This document shows, in pieces, positions 35,492-44,796 of a stretch of 64,000 nucleotides of DNA. The notes below the pieces were generated by a model. That model saw only the letters and a program-made list of their open reading frames with translations, had not been told where the DNA came from and did no database searches. Source of the DNA: Streptomyces sp. NBC_01723 (lineage in GTDB: Bacteria; Actinomycetota; Actinomycetes; Streptomycetales; Streptomycetaceae); the NCBI RefSeq assembly GCF_036246005.1, contig NZ_CP109171.1, positions 8,110,001 to 8,174,000 of the forward strand, in the 5' to 3' direction. The position numbers and the translations under genes are program-made. Positions within the stretch are counted from its first letter, which is position 1. Each line of letters begins with the position of its first letter.

Positions 35492-36768
35492 ACGTCACGC
35501 ACCCCAGGCCCCGCACCGCCCGGACCGCCGCCCTGGCGGCGGCACTGGCCGCCGTGCTGCTCGCGGGCACCGCCTGCAGCTCCAAGGCGGACGGCGGGAG
35601 CACCGACGACGCCGCGGACGGCGTCAAGGCCGGCCCCGGCGTCAGCGAGAAGACCATCAAGCTGGGGGCGCTCACCGACCTCACCGGCCCCTACGCCACC
35701 CTCGGCAAGAGCATCGTGCAGGCCCAGCAGATGTGGGCCGACGAGACCAACGCCGCGGGCGGCATCTGCGGCAGACAGGTCGAGATCGTCGTCAAGGACC
35801 ACGGTTACGACGTGCAGAAGGCGGTCACCGCCTACGCCGACATCGCGCCGGACGTCGTCGCCCTGCCCCAGGTCATCGGCTCCCCGGTGGTCGCGGCCCT
35901 GCTGGACGACATCGAGCGGGACCACATGCTGACCTTCCCGCAGGCCTGGGCCGCATCCCTGCTGGGCCGGGACTCCGTCCAGGTCCTGGGCACCACCTAC
36001 GACCTCGACATGATCGCCGCCGTCGACTTCCTGACCCGCACCAAGAAGCTCGCCAAGGGCGACACCATCGGCCACGTGTACTTCGAGGGCGACTACGGCA
36101 CCAACGCCCTGGAGGGCTCGGAGTGGGCCGCCGAGGAGGCGGGGATGAAGGTGGTCGGGCAGAAGATCAAGGCCACGGACACCGATCTGTCCGCACAGGT
36201 CTCCGCGCTGAGCAAGGCCGGCGTGAAGGCGGTGCTGATCAGCGCGGGCCCCGCGCAGACCGCCTCGCTGGCCGGCGTGGCGGCCGCCCGCGGCCTGAAG
36301 GTGCCGATCGTCAGCAGTGCCCCCGGCTACGCCCCGCAGCTGATGAAGACGCCCGCGGCGGCGGCCCTGGCGGCCATGGTCCACGTGGTCAGCGCGGCAC
36401 CGGCGGTCAGCTCCGACCTGCCCGGCGTGAAGAAGATGGTCGCCGACTACGGAAAGAAGTACCCCGGGGAACTGGTCGACTCCGGCGTGCTCTCCGGCTA
36501 CAACGCCGCCAAACTGATAGGCGCCGACCTGAAGAAGGCGTGTGAGGGCGGCAGCCTCGCCCGTGCGGACGTCGTCAAGGCGCACCGCTCCCAGAAGAAC
36601 GCCGACACCGGTCTCGGCACCCCGCAGGACTTCACCCTCGTGACCGCCCCGGCCAGCCGGGAGACGTACGTCCTGAAGCCCGACGCGAAGGCCGTCGGCG
36701 GAGTGGTCGGCGTGGAGGAGGCCCACAAGGCCCCCGGTGCGGACGCGTACCTGGCCAACCGCGGCTGA
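35488..36768 (+). CDS. Branched-chain amino-acid-type ABC transporter substrate-binding lipoprotein
   Basis: 426-aa periplasmic-binding-protein-like receptor, last gene of the operon. The signal ends LLAGTACSS, a lipobox variant that would lipidate the cysteine. The mature domain starts near VSEKTIKLGALTDLTGPYATLG and continues with ADETNAAGGICGRQVEIVVKD, the Leu/Ile/Val-binding fold. Two-lobe layout and length are normal. GTG 35488 overlaps LivM's stop. Its placement last is unusual, since livJ often lies first. The ligand cannot be named from sequence. Confidence 0.9.
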   Translation: MNVTHPRPRTARTAALAAALAAVLLAGTACSSKADGGSTDDAADGVKAGPGVSEKTIKLGALTDLTGPYATLGKSIVQAQQMWADETNAAGGICGRQVEIVVKDHGYDVQKAVTAYADIAPDVVALPQVIGSPVVAALLDDIERDHMLTFPQAWAASLLGRDSVQVLGTTYDLDMIAAVDFLTRTKKLAKGDTIGHVYFEGDYGTNALEGSEWAAEEAGMKVVGQKIKATDTDLSAQVSALSKAGVKAVLISAGPAQTASLAGVAAARGLKVPIVSSAPGYAPQLMKTPAAAALAAMVHVVSAAPAVSSDLPGVKKMVADYGKKYPGELVDSGVLSGYNAAKLIGADLKKACEGGSLARADVVKAHRSQKNADTGLGTPQDFTLVTAPASRETYVLKPDAKAVGGVVGVEEAHKAPGADAYLANRG

Positions 36769-36777
36769 CCGGAGCGC

Positions 36778-36820
36778 GTGGCCGTCAACTCCGCTGTACA
36801 GCAACGGTTTTGACGGCCAC
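36778..36820. terminator. Large inverted repeat after the ABC operon
   Basis: GTGGCCGTCAA (36778-36788) pairs perfectly with TTGACGGCCAC (36810-36820). The 21-base loop contains CCG/CGG and the palindrome GCTGTACAGC (36793-36802), giving a nested hairpin. It lies ten bases after the operon stop, so a terminator is likely; no T-run follows. It may alternatively be a regulator site for the next gene. Confidence 0.6.
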
Positions 36821-36915
36821 TTGATCAGCCCCCTGGTTTGGCTGACCACCCGGTCCCTAGGATGTACTCTCTGTCATGCCAGTCCAGTTGGCACCCGTAC
36901 GGAGCTGGGGGAACG

Positions 36916-37734
36916 ATGCAAGCCGACAAGCAGTTGTCCACGGAGATCGACTCCAACGTGCCCACGGCCGCACGGATGTACGACTACTACCTGGGCGGCA
37001 AGGACAACTACGCGGCCGACCGGGCCGCGGTCGCCGAACTCGACAAGGTCGTCCCCAGCACCCGCCGCCTCGCGCTGAACAACCGGCGCTTCCTCCAGCG
37101 GGTCGTCCGGACCCTCGCCCAGGACTACGGCATCCGCCAGTTCCTGGACCACGGATCCGGCCTGCCCACCCAGGACAACGTGCACCAGGTCGCCCAGCGC
37201 GTCGCCCCGGACTCCCGCGTCGTCTACGTCGACAACGACCCGATGGTGCTGGTCCACGGCCGGGCGCTGCTCGACCAGAACGACCGGACCGCCGTCATCC
37301 ACGCCGACATGCGGTCGACGGACGAGATATTCTCCCACCCGGAGACCCAGCGGCTCATCGACTTCTCGCAGCCGGTCGCCGTCCTGTTCAACTCGGTGTT
37401 CCACTGCATCCCGGACAGCGACACCGACGGCCCTCTGGCGGTCGTCCGCCGGGTGACCGAGCGGCTCGTCCCCGGCAGCTACGCCGTGATGTGCCAACTG
37501 GTCAGCGAGGACGCCGAGGTGCGGAAGTTCGTCACCGAGTTCATGGACCAGGCGACGCAGGGACATTGGGGCCGGGTCCGCGAGCCGAAGGACGTCGAGG
37601 GGTTCTTCGAGGGCATGGACATCCTGGAGCCGGGCCTGGTGGAGGTCTCCACCTGGCGTCCGGACACCGAGGTGGCGCCGCGTCAGCTCACTGACGAGTG
37701 GATCGAGTTCGGCGGCCTGGGCCGCCTGCGCTGA
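36916..37734 (+). CDS. SAM-dependent methyltransferase, DUF574 (PF04672) type
   Basis: 272-aa actinobacterial protein. The family opening SNVPTAARMYDYYLGGKDNYAADRAAV is followed by a Rossmann-type SAM pocket, FLDHGSGLPTQDNVHQVAQR, with VVYVDNDPMVLVHGRALL and VAVLFNSVFHCIPD. The substrate for this family is unknown. In Streptomyces its members often lie near WhiJ-like regulator clusters, as here. The ATG 36916 has GGGGGA just upstream. A large hairpin terminator follows the stop. Confidence 0.85.
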   Translation: MQADKQLSTEIDSNVPTAARMYDYYLGGKDNYAADRAAVAELDKVVPSTRRLALNNRRFLQRVVRTLAQDYGIRQFLDHGSGLPTQDNVHQVAQRVAPDSRVVYVDNDPMVLVHGRALLDQNDRTAVIHADMRSTDEIFSHPETQRLIDFSQPVAVLFNSVFHCIPDSDTDGPLAVVRRVTERLVPGSYAVMCQLVSEDAEVRKFVTEFMDQATQGHWGRVREPKDVEGFFEGMDILEPGLVEVSTWRPDTEVAPRQLTDEWIEFGGLGRLR

Positions 37735-37745
37735 CCCACCCGAAC

Positions 37746-37796
37746 GGCACGGAGGAGGGGCCCCGCACCTCGTGTGCGGGGCCCCTCCTCCGTGCC
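37746..37796. terminator. Bidirectional hairpin terminator
   Basis: A perfect 23-base-pair stem (37746-37768 with 37774-37796; outer arms GGCACGGAGG/CCTCCGTGCC) and a 5-base loop CTCGT lies between the convergent methyltransferase and XRE genes. This is the strongest hairpin noticed in the window. Confidence 0.9.
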
Positions 37797-37816
37797 TACC
37801 GTCCTGGTGCGTGGCG

Positions 37817-38737
37817 CTACTTCGCCGCGTAGCGCTCCGCCATCGCCCGGCGCAGCAGGTCCAGGGTCTCGCGCGGGGTCAGAGCCTCGTCGGCGAGCCG
37901 GTCCAGGGCGACCCGGTACTCCTCGGTCTCGTCCCGGTCCTCCAGGAAGTTGGCGCTCCTGATGTGCTCCAGGTAGACGACGTCGGGCAGGTCGGCGCCG
38001 CCGAAGCGCAGATAGGTGACGGGTATCGCGGGAGCCGACGCGTTGGTCACGTCCAGCGGCACGACCTGAAGCGTCACATGGGGCCGCTGGGCCATGTCGA
38101 CGAGGTGCGTGAGCTGCTCGCGCATGACCTCGCGGCTGCCCAGTACGCGCAGCAGCACCGACTCGTCGATGATCGCCCACAGCTGTGGCGCGTCCTTGCG
38201 CGCCAGCAGCTCCGCACGGCGCATACGCAGCTCGACGCGGCGGCCGACCTCGCCGGCGGGCGCGTTCGGCAGACCGCGCTCGACCACGGCCCGGGTGTAG
38301 GCCGCGGTCTGGAGCAGGCCGGGGACGTACTGGATCTCGAACGTACGGATGGTGGCCGCGGCCTCCTGAAGGCCGACCAGGCGGTCGAACCACTCGGGCA
38401 TCAGCCGCTTGTCATAACGCTGCCACCAGCCCGGTTCGCCGGCGCGCTGCAACAGCTTGAGCAGGACCGAGGCCTCGTAGGGGTCGGTGCCGTACTTCTC
38501 CAGCAGCGCGCGGACGTCGGTCTCCGTCGGAGGCCTGCGGCCCTTGCCGGACTCGATGCGCGACAGCTTCGCCGGGCTGAACCCGAGGGCGCGGGCCGCC
38601 TGGTCCTGGGAGAGGCCGGCGTCCTCGCGGAAGCCCGCCAGCTGAACGCCGACGAGCATCTTCAGCAGAGTCGGAGCCGGCTCGGCCCGGTCCAGATAGG
38701 GTTCGAGACGGGAGATGCGATGCGACGCGGCGGACAT
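37817..38737 (-). CDS. XRE-family regulator, WhiJ-like (DUF5753 C-terminal domain)
   Basis: 306-aa DNA-binding protein. The N-terminal HTH (residues about 33-65) reads FREDAGLSQDQAARALGFSPAKLSRIESGKG, and is followed by the DUF5753 domain (IRTFEIQYVPGLLQTAAYTRAV ... VVYLEHIRSANFLED). It belongs to the WhiJ-like actinobacterial regulators that work together with a DUF397 protein and often an anti-sigma-like ATPase. Both are present immediately upstream. GGGAG precedes the ATG. A -10 like TAGTCT (38777-38772) lies 35-40 bases upstream of the start. Confidence 0.9.
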   Translation of the reverse strand: MSAASHRISRLEPYLDRAEPAPTLLKMLVGVQLAGFREDAGLSQDQAARALGFSPAKLSRIESGKGRRPPTETDVRALLEKYGTDPYEASVLLKLLQRAGEPGWWQRYDKRLMPEWFDRLVGLQEAAATIRTFEIQYVPGLLQTAAYTRAVVERGLPNAPAGEVGRRVELRMRRAELLARKDAPQLWAIIDESVLLRVLGSREVMREQLTHLVDMAQRPHVTLQVVPLDVTNASAPAIPVTYLRFGGADLPDVVYLEHIRSANFLEDRDETEEYRVALDRLADEALTPRETLDLLRRAMAERYAAK

Positions 38738-38854
38738 CCTGACTCCCAGCAGACCGGCAGACTTGAGGGAAAGACTATCTCATCCCACCGTGTCCGGACG
38801 CATCCACCCGCGGAAAAAGGGTAGTTGGGCTCCGCTTCTCGCCGCTGCCCCGCC

Positions 38855-39082
38855 TCACAGCAGGTGGTCGAACTCGCCCTCCTTCGCCCCGGCCAGGAAG
38901 GCGGCCACCTCGGCGGAGGTGTAGACGAGCGCGGGGCCGTCCGGATCGCGGGAGTTGCGCATCGCGATGCCCCCGTCCACGAGGGCCACTTCGACGCAGT
39001 TGCCCTCGGCGTTGCTGTGCCGACTCTTCTTCCAGCAGGCGTCCAACAGGCTGGCCTGCACTCCGTTGCGCACTGGTGGCAC
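38855..39082 (-). CDS. DUF397-domain protein (WhiJ-associated)
   Basis: 75-aa DUF397 protein with the family pattern ACWKKSRHSNAEGNCVEVALVDGGIAMRNSRDPDGPAL and AEVAAFLAGAKEGEFDHLL. These small proteins act with WhiJ-like XRE regulators, probably as antagonist or cofactor, in development-linked control. GTG 39082 has an AAGGAGA site five bases upstream and is chosen over the upstream ATG at 39142. The XRE gene lies 117 bases downstream on the same strand. Confidence 0.9.
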   Translation of the reverse strand: MPPVRNGVQASLLDACWKKSRHSNAEGNCVEVALVDGGIAMRNSRDPDGPALVYTSAEVAAFLAGAKEGEFDHLL

Positions 39083-39151
39083 CGCGGTCTCCTTGCCGTT
39101 CGGGGGAGCGGACCGAGTACTTCCGGTCCCGTGCGCTCCCATCCGATTTTT

Positions 39152-39203
39152 TCGCGCAATTTCTCGTGCAATTGCACGCGAGCGCTCTCAGCGTGGATAA
39201 TAG
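39152..39203 (+). promoter_or_regulatory. Shared promoter/operator region of the WhiJ-like triad
   Basis: Between the divergent DUF397 and ATPase genes lies the 14-base perfect palindrome CGTGCAATTGCACG (39165-39178), with a related half CGCGCAATT at 39152-39160 (13 bases before the CGTGCAATT half). It overlaps the plus-strand -35 TTGCAC (39172-39177); the -10 GATAAT (39196-39201) is 18 bases downstream. A dimer bound there would block the ATPase promoter. The WhiJ-like protein is the obvious candidate. Confidence 0.6.
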
Positions 39204-39260
39204 CCGTGGCGTCAACCCCTCGGTGGACGTCAGATTCTGATGTCGCATCAGGGAGATGCA

Positions 39261-39776
39261 GTGCCGTCACCTGCGCATCCAAGGCTCCGGTCGCCCGGCG
39301 AACGCGCCGCGCGCCCGTTCACCGCTCCGTACGCCAAGTGCCCCGTCCCGGGCGGCGATCGGCCGGCTTCCGCGGTGCTGCGCGTCGCGTGCAGCGGGGA
39401 GGGCTTCGCCCGGGCCCGGGTGTTCACCCGGGACACGCTGCGCGCGTGGTCCGTCGACCACTGCGGTGACGACGCGGTCCTGGTGATCACCGAACTCGTC
39501 TCCAACGCCGTGGCGCACGCCGTTCCCTCGGCGGCGGCGGGCAGCGAGCCCGAGGTCCGGCTGGGACTCGCCCTGGACCCCGGCCACCTGACGCTGACCG
39601 TCTCCGACCCCGGGGACGACGCGCCCGTGTTCCAGCCGTTCGACGACTCCGCACTCCGGGAGCACGGACGCGGCCTGTACATCGTCGACGCGCTCGCGGA
39701 GGAGTGGGGCTGGACCCCGAGGCCTCCGGCGGGCAAGACGGTCTGGGCCAAGTTGCCGACCCGCCCCCTCACCTGA
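39261..39776 (+). CDS. Anti-sigma-factor-like ATP-binding protein (HATPase_c, RsbW type)
   Basis: 171-aa serine-kinase-like ATP-binding protein. It has the GHKL-fold motifs LVITELVSNAVAHAV (N box), TLTVSDPGDDAPVFQP (G1) and HGRGLYIVDALAEEWGW (G2), without a histidine-kinase phosphorylation domain. Such proteins bind sigma or anti-anti-sigma factors, or here act with the WhiJ-like set. GTG 39261 has GGGAG five bases upstream, preferred to ATG 39240. It is divergent from DUF397 under the palindrome at 39165-39178. Confidence 0.87.
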   Translation: MPSPAHPRLRSPGERAARPFTAPYAKCPVPGGDRPASAVLRVACSGEGFARARVFTRDTLRAWSVDHCGDDAVLVITELVSNAVAHAVPSAAAGSEPEVRLGLALDPGHLTLTVSDPGDDAPVFQPFDDSALREHGRGLYIVDALAEEWGWTPRPPAGKTVWAKLPTRPLT

Positions 39777-39805
39777 CCCCGACTGCCGCGGAAGGGCCCC
39801 CCACC

Positions 39806-40348
39806 ATGCGCAGCGCTCCGACACCCGAGCCGAGCACCCGGCGCACCGACCGACAGCCGCACGGCTCGCACCGCACCGCCGCCCTTCTCGCCGGGCTCGA
39901 CGGCGTGCCCTGGGGTGAGATCCAGGACTCCAGCGGCTCGGCCGCCGCCATTCCCCGGCTGCTGCGCAAGGTCGCCTGGGGTGATGCCGAGACCGCCCGA
40001 GCCGCTCTCACAGACCTGCGGAAACGCATCTGCCAGTACGGCTTCGTCGTGGAGCAGGCCACCGCGGCCACCGTGCCCTTCCTCTGGGAGCTCGCACAGC
40101 GGCCCCAGGTGAGCTGCCGGGCGCAGATCATCCAGCTGCTCAAGAACATCGCGGACGCCCGGCAGTGGGAGACCACCGCCACCGCCTACCCCAAACTGCT
40201 CAACCACCGTGAGAACCCGGTGGCGTGGGAGCGCGCGGCGCGGCAGGCGGTCCGCGCCCGGCGGGACGGGCTGGAGCGGCTGCTGGCCGACGACGACAGC
40301 GAGATCACGCGCGCCACGACCGAACTCGCCCGCACGCTCGGAGACTGA
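39806..40348 (+). CDS. Hypothetical helical protein (180 aa)
   Basis: Not recognised. The N-terminal 45 residues are polar and disordered-looking; residues about 50-175 are helical, with paired-helix spacing (LLRKVAWGDAETARAALTDLRK ... TVPFLWELAQRPQVSCRAQIIQLLKNIADA) resembling a short HEAT/armadillo-like array. The ATG has GGAAGG about ten bases upstream and lies 29 bases after the ATPase stop, so it is probably cotranscribed with it. A terminator overlaps its stop codon. Confidence 0.7.
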   Translation: MRSAPTPEPSTRRTDRQPHGSHRTAALLAGLDGVPWGEIQDSSGSAAAIPRLLRKVAWGDAETARAALTDLRKRICQYGFVVEQATAATVPFLWELAQRPQVSCRAQIIQLLKNIADARQWETTATAYPKLLNHRENPVAWERAARQAVRARRDGLERLLADDDSEITRATTELARTLGD

Positions 40349-40385
40349 GACCCGCGCCCTCCACGGGGGAGAAGGCGCGGGTCTC
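40347..40385 (+). terminator. Hairpin terminator
   Basis: GAGACCCGCGCC (40347-40358) pairs perfectly with GGCGCGGGTCTC (40374-40385) across a 15-base loop, immediately at the end of the hypothetical helical gene. Confidence 0.82.
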
Positions 40386-40515
40386 CCCTCCAGGACGCGG
40401 GACCGGAGGCACGGGATCCAAGGCGCGGGACGGTGTGGCGAACTCCTTGCCGACGGGGTAGGAAAGCGCGCGGAGTAAGCGCTTGCCCCACTCGGTCACC
40501 TGGAGGACCACGCCG

Positions 40516-42285
<1,770 letters not shown>

Positions 42286-42441
42286 CCAGTGACCGCTTTT
42301 CCATCAACTCGTCGAACATTGAGGGTCGCGGCCGGACAGCCGACGACAGGATCTCGTCAATTGCGAGCAGCGGCACCCGTGTATGTGATTGTTTCGACCG
42401 GGTTCGGGCATACGGAGCGAAAATCGAGAGAGGGGCGCTTC

Positions 42442-42705
42442 GTGCTCGAACCCGACCCGAAGGTCGTCAGGGAATTGCTGACGCGGTACGCGTCGCTGCG
42501 GATCGCTCAGGCGGAGAGGGAGAACCCGGCGACGGCGCGGGAGCTGGCGGACGTCAGCTACACGCTGTGCGTGATGATGGCGACGACCGGAGTCCACGAC
42601 GCGGTGGCGAAGGCGGACGTACTGCTGCTCGCCAAGGGGCGGACGGCAGCGGAGGCCCCCACGGTGGACCCCGACGAGGAGCGCGGCCTGTCGCTGGCCG
42701 TCTGA
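42442..42705 (+). CDS. DUF5133-type small protein
   Basis: 87-aa soluble protein with the actinomycete DUF5133 layout: LEPDPKVVRELLTRYASLRIAQAERENPATARELADVSYTLCVMMATTG, then a short polar tail. Often found near regulators or efflux genes in Streptomyces; role unknown. GTG 42442 has GAGAGAGGGG upstream; a longer frame from 42289 lacks a ribosome site. The 156 bases before it are less GC-rich than the coding DNA and may hold its promoter. Confidence 0.78.
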   Translation: MLEPDPKVVRELLTRYASLRIAQAERENPATARELADVSYTLCVMMATTGVHDAVAKADVLLLAKGRTAAEAPTVDPDEERGLSLAV

Positions 42706-42718
42706 CCCGCCGCACCCG

Positions 42719-42773
42719 GGGCCCGCGCCACGGACCGGACCAGAGGCAGCGTCCCGGTCCGCGGCGCGGGCCC
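42719..42773. terminator. Bidirectional hairpin terminator
   Basis: GGGCCCGCGCC (42719-42729) pairs with GGCGCGGGCCC (42763-42773). A second inner pair GGACCGG/CCGGTCC extends the stem. It lies between the convergent DUF5133 and GlxA-type genes. Confidence 0.8.
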
Positions 42774-43741
42774 TACGGGCGCCCGGCCCCGGTGGGCGGC
42801 CGCCCGTGGAACGCCGCCCGATAGGCGTACGGGGTGGTGCCGACCACCCGGCGGAACCGCTCCCGGAAGGCCGTCGGCGAGCCGAACCCCGCCTGCCGGG
42901 CGATCCGTTCGACCGAGTGGTCGCCGTTCTCCAGGAGGTACTGGGCCCGCCGCACCCGCGCCCGCAGCAGCCACTGCAGCGGAGTGGTCCCCGTCTGCTC
43001 GCGGAACCGGCGGCTGAAGGTGCGCTCGCTCATGCCCGAGCGCGCCGCCATCGCGGCGAGGGTGACCTCCCCGGCCAGGTTGTCCTCGATCCACTCCAGC
43101 AGCGGCTCCAGGTCCGAGCCGCGCGGCACGGGCGGATGCTCGTGGATGATGAACTGGGCCTGGCCGCCCTCCCGTTCCAGCGGTACGACACACATCCGGG
43201 CGGCGTGCGCGGCGACCGCCGAGCCCAGATCCCGGCGGATCATGTGCAGGCACATGTCCAGCCCGGCCGCGGCCCCGGCCGACGTGAGGATCTGCCCGTT
43301 GTCGACATAGAGCACGTCCGGCCGCACGTCGACGCGGGGGTGACGCCGGGCCAGTTCCGCCGCGGCGATCCAGTGGGTGGTGGCGCGCAGCCCGTCCAGC
43401 AGCCCTGCCTCCGCGAGCACGAAGGCGCCCACGCACACGGACGCGATCCGCGTACCGGCGGCCGCGGCCTGCCGCAGCGCCGACAGGACGCGCTCGGAGG
43501 GCGGGCCGGACTCCTCGGAGCGACCCGGCACGATGATCGTGTCCGCGCTCTCCAGCGCCTCCAGGCCGCGTTCGATCCGCATGGTGAGCCCCTCGGTGCG
43601 CACCTCCGGTGACTCCGCGCACAGGATCACCCGGTACGGACTGCGCCCGTCGGGCAGCCGCGTCCAGTCGAACGTCTGCATGGGTGCCGCCATGTCGAAC
43701 GGCACCACGTCGTCGAGGACCAGGATCGCCACGGTGTGCAT
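42773..43741 (-). CDS. GlxA-family AraC-type regulator with DJ-1/PfpI domain
   Basis: 322-aa regulator. The N-terminal DJ-1/PfpI-like domain (VAILVLDDVVPFDMAAPMQTFDW ... IASVCVGAFVLAEAGLLDGL) has a cysteine at the nucleophile-elbow position. The C-terminal AraC DNA-binding domain (MAARSGMSERTFSRRF ... QAGFGSPTAFRERFRR) carries two HTH motifs. ATG 43741 follows TAGGGT (43754-43749) by seven bases with no ribosome site, so it is probably leaderless; the in-frame GTG 43750 is an alternative. It is divergent from a DUF2269-like membrane protein, a possible target. Confidence 0.88.
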   Translation of the reverse strand: MHTVAILVLDDVVPFDMAAPMQTFDWTRLPDGRSPYRVILCAESPEVRTEGLTMRIERGLEALESADTIIVPGRSEESGPPSERVLSALRQAAAAGTRIASVCVGAFVLAEAGLLDGLRATTHWIAAAELARRHPRVDVRPDVLYVDNGQILTSAGAAAGLDMCLHMIRRDLGSAVAAHAARMCVVPLEREGGQAQFIIHEHPPVPRGSDLEPLLEWIEDNLAGEVTLAAMAARSGMSERTFSRRFREQTGTTPLQWLLRARVRRAQYLLENGDHSVERIARQAGFGSPTAFRERFRRVVGTTPYAYRAAFHGRPPTGAGRP

Positions 43742-43949
43742 GGCCGCCACCCTAGGCGGATTCCCGCCGCACGCAGAACCCCGTGTCGGGCCCCGCCCGT
43801 CCGCTCGCGGTGCCGGAAACGGCCTGCTGGGGGCGTTGGCGAGAATCCGTTGGAAGCTGTCGTTTCAGCCTCTGTGGGATCAAGCGTCCGCTTCCTAGCG
43901 TGGCCTTCCAGTACCGCATCGACCGATCCCGCCCCCGGAGCCCCGACCG

Positions 43950-44441
43950 ATGACCAAGATCCTGTTGTCCCTCCACGTCCTGGCCGCCATCATCGCCGTC
44001 GGGCCCGTCACCGTCGCGGCCAGCATGTACCCGGCCGCCGTCCGGAAGGTGCCGGTGGCCCTGCCCGCGGGAGCGGGGGCGGGGGAGGCGGCAGGCCCCG
44101 GTGACGTGAGCACCGTCCGGCTGCTGCACCGCATCTGCCGGGTCTACGCCGGACTCGGCATCGCGGTGCCGGTCCTCGGCCTCGCCACCGCGGCCGCCAT
44201 GGGCGTCCTCGGTGACGCCTGGCTCATCGCGTCCATCACCCTCACCGCGGCCGCCGCCGGCCTCCTGATCGCCTTCGTGCTGCCCCGCCAGGAGGAACTG
44301 CTCGAGGAACTGGCCGACCGGCGGCCCGTGGAACACGCCCGCACGGCGCGGCTCGCCATGTTCACCGGCCTGTTCAACCTGCTGTGGGCCACGGTGACGG
44401 TCCTCATGATCGTCCGGCCCGGTTCGACGACCGGCGCCTGA
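43950..44441 (+). CDS. DUF2269-like integral membrane protein
   Basis: 163-aa membrane protein with four hydrophobic segments (LLSLHVLAAIIAVGPVTVAAS, VYAGLGIAVPVLGLATAAAMG, LIASITLTAAAAGLLIAFVLP, LAMFTGLFNLLWATVTVLMIV) and an alanine/glycine-rich loop after the first. The first histidine (SLHVLAA) is typical of the predicted membrane DUF2269 family. Function unknown. CCGGAG precedes the ATG. A GlxA-type regulator lies divergently upstream. Confidence 0.72.
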   Translation: MTKILLSLHVLAAIIAVGPVTVAASMYPAAVRKVPVALPAGAGAGEAAGPGDVSTVRLLHRICRVYAGLGIAVPVLGLATAAAMGVLGDAWLIASITLTAAAAGLLIAFVLPRQEELLEELADRRPVEHARTARLAMFTGLFNLLWATVTVLMIVRPGSTTGA

Positions 44442-44549
44442 GCCGCTGTCACCTCCTGGGTGGAATGCGCACCCCCGGGTGGAGGGGCGCCTAGAATGCT
44501 CAGTCGCGCCCCCGTACGGGGGCGGACGACACGAAAGGCACGTTGACGG

Positions 44550-44765
44550 GTGTTCCAGGATTCCCCCATCTACGACCGACTTGTCGCCGAACGCGGTGAC
44601 GTTCCCGAGCAGGTGCGACGGGATGCCGAGCGCGTGAGCAGGGAGCTGGAGGTGGTCATGCGCCCGCTGCACGCGCCCGGTCACCTGCCCGGCACCGGGC
44701 GGCAGCCGTCCCCGGGCGCCGGCTGGCAGCGCACCGCCCTGCTGCCCGGCCCGCGCCCGCACTGA
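44550..44765 (+). CDS. Small hypothetical protein (71 aa)
   Basis: Short protein with a structured N-terminal half (FQDSPIYDRLVAERGDVPEQVRRDAERVSREL) and a Pro/Gly-rich tail. Not assigned a function. It has a good -10 (TAGAAT, 44492-44497) and an AAAGG site before the GTG at 44550. It converges on the graspetide maturase gene with 31 bases between stops; the neighbourhood may be coincidental. Confidence 0.62.
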   Translation: MFQDSPIYDRLVAERGDVPEQVRRDAERVSRELEVVMRPLHAPGHLPGTGRQPSPGAGWQRTALLPGPRPH

Positions 44766-44796
44766 CGGGCGGCGCCGAGGCGGCACCGCCCAGACC

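Noticed and set aside
36838..36915. Longer N-terminus for the DUF574 methyltransferase
   Set aside because: The family starts at the MQADKQL... ATG, which has GGGGGA before it; the upstream part has no homology-like features.
44550..44765. Treating the 71-aa protein as part of the graspetide system
   Set aside because: It is on the opposite strand, convergent and has no peptide-modification motif; only proximity supports a link.
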